The notes below the pieces were generated by a model. That model did no database searches, was not told the DNA's origin, and saw only the letters and a list, made by a program, of their open reading frames with translations. DNA of 64,000 bases from Miscanthus floridulus (lineage: Eukaryota; Streptophyta; Magnoliopsida; Poales; Poaceae), in contig NC_089593.1 in assembly GCF_019320115.1 (NCBI RefSeq), positions 32,004,036 through 32,068,035 on the forward strand. The letters run 5' to 3'. Positions 58,228-64,000 of this stretch are shown in pieces; positions within the stretch are counted from its first letter, which is position 1, and every line of letters starts with the position of its first letter. The position numbers and the translations under genes were made by a program.

Positions 58228-59730
58228 GTGAATCCACTTTGCCGAGAGCCAGATCTGGGAGGCTCTCGGCAAACCTTCCCCCTTTGCCGAGAGCCCCCAG
58301 ATACGGCTCTCGGTAAAGTTATTTTTTTTTCAAATTTCGTTCGAATTTTTTAACTAGCTAACTGCACAAAAAATATTAAAAAAAATAAAAATTATTATTT
58401 GCCGAGAGTAGCTCTCGGCAAACTGAACAAAAAATGATATTTCTAAAAAAAATTAAATCTTTCCCGAGAGCAGCTCTCGGCAAACGTCTTCACCAAGAGC
58501 CAGCTCTCTGCAAACCATTGATCCAGGCCAGGTAAAAAAAAAGAAATCTGCGCCGAGAGCGAGCCTAGTTGCTCTCGACAAAGAGCCTTTGCCGAGAGCA
58601 ATCCCCTAAAACTCTCGGCAAATAATATCCAAAAAAAATTAATAAACAGCAAACGGCTCCGGAAAAATACGAAATTTTGCCGTGTTACAACTTATGCTCT
58701 CTAATGGCTATACAAAAAGTTTGGAACTCTAAAACTAATTCGACCGTGACATTGTTTGAAAATCATAATTGATCCTTCTCAACTTTATGAAACTTATTCG
58801 GAGATGTCTCAGATTGTAAGAATCATACGCAACCACTTGTGCGAAACATTTTCAATTTTTTACCACAGCCTCCAAGTGTGATACCATGACTTCATTGCAA
58901 ATATCACAATTTTCTGACTTCGTTTCCTTTTTTAAGAATTTTTAAATCGTTGGGTGACATATGTTCATGGTCTTCGATTCGTAAAATAAAAGGTGAAAAA
59001 AAAACGTCAACAAGATGTTATTTGCCCTCAATAATGCATAAATAGCATGAATATCATTTTGTACTTAATTTTTCCCCGTGTTTAAATCAATCGCTGTTCA
59101 AATTTTAATCGATTAAAAAAACTCCTTGAAATGCAATTAATTAATTATATATAGCAAATAATTACAAAAATACACAAAATTTTAATATTGAGTACAACCT
59201 GTAGTATGTCTATAGAGAAAAAAGTTTGGAGCATATGAAAGAAAAAATAATTTAATTGGAGAGAGTTAGGAGAAGAGAAACACATGCACATGAAATATAG
59301 AAACCACATTTGCCGAGAGCCTGGGAGGGGCTCTCGGCAAATATTTGCCGAGAGCGGCGCTCGGCAAAGAGTTTTGCCGAGAGCAGTAACGGAGGGGCTC
59401 TCGGCAAAGCGGTGACGCCGTCAGGGCAGGTCACGGCTATGGGCCCGCGGCAATGTTTTGCCGAGAGCCTGATTTTGCCGAGAGCGCGGCCTACGGCAAA
59501 TGACCGTTTTGCCGACGGGCATTTTTTGCCGAGCGCGGCTCTCGGCAAAACGGCCCACTTCGCCGAGAGCTGTTGCTTGCCGAGATGCAGGCCCACGGCA
59601 ATCCTGTCACTTGCCGACGGCCGGTGTTTGCCGAGAGCCGCGCTCGGCAAACATTTTCTTTGCCGAGAGCCCGCGTTTTTGCTCTCGGCAAAAATCTCGG
59701 ATCTCGGCAAAGGACGTTTTTCCGGTAGTG
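58228..59730. repeat. Right CACTA subterminal region
   Basis: TTTGCCGAGAGC/GCTCTCGGCAAA motifs occur in two clusters, 58228-58625 and 59308-59715. Between them (58630-59290) is AT-rich DNA with no gene. The last 87 bp match the internal terminus at 56263-56349. Confidence 0.88.
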
Positions 59731-60094
59731 GGAGGTGGGGATTACAGTACAGATCTGTGCCGTTCAGTGGGGTATATATATGGTGCTGTATTTACTAGTG
59801 ACATTTAATTTTGCAGCTGCTGGGTCAGTGAGAGGCTGAGAGCTAGCTCATTTTAAAGGCTATAATTCCACTTGACTTTCGAAACAAGTTGTTAGAAATT
59901 CTTGTGCCAATCCATTATATTCACTCCAAAAGGGTACGGAATTGTAGTTCATTTTGGTTTTACGCAAGTAGCCAAATCTAGGATGATGGTTGTTGCATCA
60001 TGAAATTGAGTCTTGCACAAAGTTATCTAGTGCGACAATAAACACAAGGTGACATGAATGAAAACAAGAAACATGGTAAGCCACAACTCATAAC

Positions 60095-60785
60095 TATAGA
60101 TGGCCATATGGCTCAAGGCCCTTGGGGACAGCCAATGGCCTGCCATTTTGGCTCCGCCCAGGCACGACACGGCCCAAGCACAATGGGAGGGTTATGCCTA
60201 GGTCGCTCTCTCGGTATGGCATGCAATCCTGGCCTACTCTATTGAGATAAAATCCATTGCAATTCTTGAACCCTTGTCAATGCCCACTTGCAACCACCCA
60301 TTTCTCAAAAAAAAAAAAAAAACTACAGCTGCCCCCACACCTCACGCCCATTGTCCTTTCCACCCACAACTCCCCTCCCCGCGACATTCCTCCCTTCCAT
60401 CTCGACCTCCGCCTTGTCCTCCCTTCGTGAATTCCACTGCCGCTACCGTCCTCCACTACTTGAAAGTGGCAAATGCAAAGTGTGGGCCTACCTGCGATTG
60501 CAGAGGCTCGGGCGGATGAGCATCTTCCGCAACGCGATCGAGTGGTATAAGGTGCATCGTTGGCTGCATGATCGAGCGGCGGCAACGCGTGGCCTTTCAA
60601 TGTTGTGGCACGCAAGCAGAGCATGTCGTGATCGCCGGCCCGAGTCTTAAAGGGTCATGCATGTGCCTGAGGAGGGAAGCGCACAACCTGCTAAACCAGC
60701 TATGTCGTGTCGGTCCAATGCCTAACGGGTCTGCCTTAGCGGACATGAGCCGTGCCGGGCCGGGCGACCCGTTTAGCTATCTATA
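60095..60785. mobile_element. Non-autonomous hAT-like element, 691 bp
   Basis: The ends TATAGATGGCCA (60095) and TAGCTATCTATA (to 60785) are inverted repeats with two mismatches. Flanks CTCATAAC (60087-60094) and ATCACAAC (60786-60793) agree at six of eight positions, fitting an old hAT duplication. The ends are rich in GGGCC and CACGGC words. The interior has a 17-A run (60307-60323) and GC-rich sequence of unknown origin. Confidence 0.7.
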
Positions 60786-60793
60786 ATCACAAC

Positions 60794-61823
60794 TATACTT
60801 GGCCATCGGGCCGGCCCGGAGGATGTCGAGCCGGCACGGCACGCCGTGCCTCCCGTGTCGTGCCGCTGCGGGCCTCGTGCCTTGCCATCAGCCCAAGCAC
60901 AGGCCTGTGGGCTGTTTTTCGTGCCGGGCCGGCCCGAGAAGCATAGCCCATTCAGCGTGCCAGGCCAGCCCGGGGCCCACGACGAATTGCGAGCAACCAG
61001 AGAGAGGGGGAAGGGGAGGAAGCGTGAGCGAGCAGCCGGAGATCGTGGCGTCGGGGCGGAGCTCGTGGCCGGATCTGGCGTCGGGGCGGAGCTCGTGGCC
61101 GGATCTGGTGTCAGGGCGGAGCTTGGGGCCAGCGCGCTCGTTCCCGCGGCGGCCGAGGCGGGACTGTGGGAGGCGATGACGGCGCTCGACGTTGGATCCC
61201 ACGAGAAGAGAAGGGGATGGAGGGGATTTGGCGAGCCGCGGGGAAGCAGGAGCTCGAGGCGTCGGCAGCGACGCGTGAACACGAGGTTGCGCGGCTACTC
61301 TGGCACGAGCAGCCAGAGAGAGGGGGAAGGCGGAAGGGGAGGAAGCGCAAGCAGCTGGGCCACGGACGACGCAGTAGGGTCACCGGAGTAGCCGGCGTGG
61401 CTCCCGCGCCGCCGTCGCTGGATGAGAGCGCTGGGTGCCTGGGAGGCTCGGGGAGGAGTGGAGGGAGTTAGGGTTCGGGGGTGGGATGGCCGGATGGGGC
61501 TGCGGCGCTGCGCGGGGGAGAGCTGCCGCGTGCGGCGTGCGGGTGCGGCTTATATATGAGGAGGGGGGAGGCCAACTGGGCCACGGGGAGGGGAGGAGTG
61601 AGGAGGGGGAGGGGGGGTGGCCGGGCCGCTGCCGGGCCGGCTGACTCAAGTCAGGCCATGCCGTGCCAGCCCACGGGCCTGAGCAGCGGCCCAGGCACAG
61701 CCTGCTGTCTCGGGCCGGGCTAGCCCGGGCCCGCATGTCACCGGGCCGTGCCGTGCTCGTGTCGGGCTAAAAAAGCGGGCTTCGTGCCGTGCCGTCGTGC
61801 TTCGGGCTGCATGGACAACTATA
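60794..61823. mobile_element. Non-autonomous hAT element, 1030 bp, abutting the previous one
   Basis: The left end TATACTTGGCCAT and right end ATGGACAACTATA are inverted repeats with two mismatches. The perfect 8-bp duplication ATCACAAC sits at 60786-60793 and 61824-61831. Both ends carry dense GGGCCGGCCC, GCACGGCACG and GTGCCGTGC words. The GC-rich middle shows open frames on both strands, but the repeated RSSWPDLASG-type peptide comes from a 27-bp tandem repeat near 61050-61125 and I do not call a gene. Confidence 0.88.
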
Positions 61824-61831
61824 ATCACAAC

Positions 61832-62846
61832 CAAAGGAATATATGGAAGATGTGTATTTTTGTTTGCCTTTATTTCGTAATTACCAAATCTATAACAAAG
61901 ATAGAGCTGGGATTATGTGAATTTCTAAGATGAAAACTACTGCCACTTTCTTCTAGCTTTGCAAGTGCATCCAAATGCTCATGCATGTAAGATGCCAAAT
62001 TGGAAATAATGTTGAACCTATCATTGTTAGAATTAGATTCTCTTTGAGGGAGAATAGAAGAAAAAAAGGGGGTCCTAATCGCTTGTGATTCCGATGAATA
62101 TATAAAGTTGCTCGATCGACATGCAAAGTGCACAAGGAATGATCTTTAAGGTACATTAGTACCCTCCTTTATCTTTCTATCAGCTGAATGTCCTCTGGAT
62201 CGGCTAGAATGTTCGGTGGGTCTTGATGTTAGAAGGCTGGATGGATCGATCGTCCTGCAATCTATCTCTCTCAAGGATATAAAAAAGATGCATGGATGAT
62301 CCGAGCGCTCCTTTTTATAATCCAACACGAATTTGGCTTGCAATCATTTTGCGTTATTCTTGCTTTCGGTTTTTGTTTCTCCTCATCTATCTGATCCTTT
62401 GCATATCCACATCACTTTATTCTTGAATACCTTGCAGCCGGTTTGCTTTATTCTTAGGCTAAAATATAATTCCAGTGACCTTTTGGTGCCATCCTTTTTG
62501 GTCCTGTGCTAATTCTTTTCTTAGCCTTTGAATTTTAGCTTTTTTTATAATTTCTTTGAATTGTAGTTGATGCTGGTCTCCTGATGACCAAGAATATTTG
62601 ACACAGATACTAAATGATTAGGGGAAAAAGGGTACATGAAGGAGGTCATGTATGATAAAGAATAGTGCTCACAGAAACAATTTCCCTGCATTATTATTTT
62701 GGGAAAATTGCGTTCTTGCCTTTGTTCAGTATTCCAATTGTGATTTTGCCCCTCTTTTTTTAACTTTGTAATTTTACCCTCGCTTTTTTTAAACGAAGCT
62801 CCCGTCTACCCTTGCTTTGTAACACCGTCTAAAATGCTTGGATTAA
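61832..62846. other. Intergenic DNA, no gene seen
   Basis: AT-rich sequence with short frames and no domain, motif or repeat that I recognise. Confidence 0.5.
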
Positions 62847-62939
62847 ATGGTAAAAGAAAAGAAAAAGAAACGACACCTACATGAAAAGACAATGATACCT
62901 CTTAGTCCCTTTCTCCTTTCTCACCCGTTCACTCGACCC

Positions 62940-63259
62940 GTTCCCGACGAGAAGTCGCGGCTCGCAGAAGGTTTCGTGGCCTGGCAGCGGCGCAGCTCCT
63001 CCTCCCTGCTTCCCGCTCCCCCCCCCCTCCGGCGTGGCTCATCCTCCCTCCTTCTCGCTCCCCCCCCCCGGTGCGTCTCCTCCTCCCTCCGCCACACTCC
63101 AGCGCGCGCGGCTCGCGTGTTAGGGTTTGGGGAGTACCGGCGGCGGCGTGACTACTGGCGGCGGTGCAGCTCATCCTCACTCCGCCCCGCTCCTCCGCAG
63201 GCTCGCGCCTGTAGTGGCTGGGGCGCCGCGTGGCCTACGGCGGGCTTCGCCCCGACCCC
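62940..63259. other. GC-rich stretch, probable 5' region of the TRM-like gene
   Basis: CTCC/CCCCCC-rich DNA with an imperfect tandem repeat (CTCCTCCCTGCTTCCCGCTCC and CTCCCTCCTTCTCGCTCC). An open frame on the plus strand gives Ser/Pro/Arg-rich low-complexity sequence. It is more likely promoter or 5' UTR than coding. Confidence 0.4.
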
Positions 63260-63426
63260 CAGTGGCGGATCCAAAGGGGGGGCTAGGGGGGCTCTAGCCC
63301 CCCTAATGTCTTGATTTCAAGCCTAATCACTGTAGCAAAAGCTTGATTTCACCATTAAATCTTCATGCAAATCAACATCTCTATTGTTTTAGCCCCCCCT
63401 TATCCCGCATCGTGCATCCGCCACTG
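63260..63426. mobile_element. Short hAT-type MITE, 167 bp
   Basis: The ends CAGTGGCGGATCCA (63260) and TGCATCCGCCACTG (to 63426) are inverted repeats with one mismatch. A second inverted pair lies inside (GGGGGGCTAG / AGCCCCCC). The perfect 8-bp duplication CCGACCCC is at 63252-63259 and 63427-63434. Confidence 0.9.
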
Positions 63427-63722
63427 CCGACCCCTCCCCCCGGCTCACGCCCGCTGCGGCGCGGCTGGGGGCCTCGGCCGCCGCCCTATTCCCCGCCCCA
63501 CAGGGTCGCGGCCGCAACATCTGCTGCTCCAGTCAGGCACCTCTGGGATAGCTGCAGGGTGGGCGGAGCGGGCAGCTCCGGTGCCTCGACGTGGCTCCCG
63601 GCGGCACCTGGCCGCGGCTCCCGGTGGCGCCTGGCAGCGGGTCTCCGCGCCGCCTCCTCCCCTCCTTCCTTCGCTCCTCCTCCCCATGCAGGCTCTCGTG
63701 CCCGCCTCCTGCTGCCCCGCTG

Positions 63723-64000
63723 ATGGCGCCGCACCCGGCCACCGATGGGGCCGCCCCGGGCGTGGTCGCGCGCCTCATGGGCCTGGAGTCTTGGCCCGCC
63801 ACCGCCACCGCCGCGCTGCCCAGACCGCAGAAGCAGAGGAAGGTCGAGGCGTCGCGTTTGGACGGCGCCGCCGACTCGGCGGTCGTGTTGGTGCTGCCTA
63901 CGACCCAGAGACGTCGCCCTCCCACGCCCGCGCACGCGCCGACGGCGAGGAGCCACATGGGGCCGACCTGCCGGCTCGTGCACGCGGCCGCGGCCAAGCT
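63723..64000 (+). CDS. 5' end of a TRM/LONGIFOLIA-like (DUF3741) gene, cut by window
   Basis: From the ATG at 63723 an open frame runs to the window edge, starting MAPHPATDGAAPGVVARLMG and continuing LESWPA. VVARLMGLES.P is the N-terminal motif of TRM (TON1-recruiting) and LONGIFOLIA-type proteins, which associate with microtubules and influence cell and organ shape. The motif usually lies close to the N-terminus, as here. After it come basic and Pro-rich segments (PRPQKQRKVEASR, QRRRPPTP), also usual in this family. The Trp in LESWP replaces the common Met. The rest of the gene lies beyond 64000. The family call rests on one short motif, and a captured fragment cannot be excluded. Confidence 0.62.
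   Translation, partial: MAPHPATDGAAPGVVARLMGLESWPATATAALPRPQKQRKVEASRLDGAADSAVVLVLPTTQRRRPPTPAHAPTARSHMGPTCRLVHAAAAK

Larger units (their letters stand above)
48516..59730 (-). mobile_element. CACTA (En/Spm) transposon with captured host fragments, 11.2 kb
   Basis: The left end reads CACTACTGGACTCCCGGCCT at 48516, and the right end is the complement of CACTACCGGAAAAACGTCCT at 59730. The 3-bp duplication GGA flanks it at 48513-48515 and 59731-59733. Both ends are packed with TTTGCCGAGAGC/GCTCTCGGCAAA motifs, the subterminal repeats of CACTA elements. Inside, on the minus strand, are a TnpD-like transposase gene (55365-51846) and a TnpA-like gene (51719-49211). A second complete right terminus sits at 56349. 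Host-derived exons lie between the two right ends. Confidence 0.88.

Noticed and set aside
60773..61391. Overlapping frames of 100-180 codons on both strands
   Set aside because: They lie inside a non-autonomous hAT element and contain a short tandem repeat; no domain seen.

Overview
This window is nuclear DNA from a plant, almost certainly a grass. The signs are spliced genes with GT-AG introns, a GC-rich zinc-finger homeodomain gene, an Au-type SINE, a Stowaway MITE, and large CACTA, Mutator-like (MULE), hAT and LTR elements nested in each other. A panicoid grass is my inference; the species cannot be fixed from the sequence alone.

Layout. 0.4-4.3 kb: a nine-exon gene for a plastid-type P-loop ATPase (Ycf45/SpoIIIAA-like), apparently intact, with TGGGCC promoter boxes. 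6.2 kb: an Au SINE with a perfect 18-bp target duplication. 7.76-16.24 kb: an autonomous-type hAT transposon with an 8-bp target duplication. Its transposase gene is frameshifted and is split by a 4.1-kb non-coding LTR retrotransposon with 434-bp LTRs and a 5-bp target duplication. 16.7-19.2 kb: small non-autonomous hAT and Stowaway elements.

19.35-41.17 kb: a very large MULE. Its long terminal inverted repeats carry perfect or near-perfect 27-base hairpins, and its ends are flanked by a 9-bp duplication with one mismatch. It holds a decayed MuDR-type transposase gene, a decayed plant-mobile-domain (PMD) gene about 0.1 kb downstream of it, a small intact two-exon GRF zinc-finger gene, and, convergent from the other end, a decayed multi-exon GRF-like gene. 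An 11-kb Copia-type LTR element with gag but no pol sits inside the transposase exon.

41.2-48.5 kb: mostly gene-poor DNA with one intact gene, a ZF-HD transcription factor on the minus strand. 48.5-59.7 kb: a CACTA (En/Spm) element with degenerate TnpD-like and TnpA-like genes and a long hairpin. It has two right termini, and between them lie fragments of host genes, including a methionine sulfoxide reductase B exon. 60.1-63.4 kb: three small hAT-type elements. 63.72 kb to the end: the 5' end of a gene with the VARLMGLE motif of TRM/LONGIFOLIA-type proteins, cut by the window edge.

Only four genes look like working host-type or intact coding units: the P-loop ATPase, the small GRF protein, the ZF-HD factor and the TRM-like 5' end. 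The transposon genes mostly carry C-to-T type nonsense changes (CAG to TAG, CGA to TGA, TGG to TAG/TGA), as expected of long-silenced, methylated elements.
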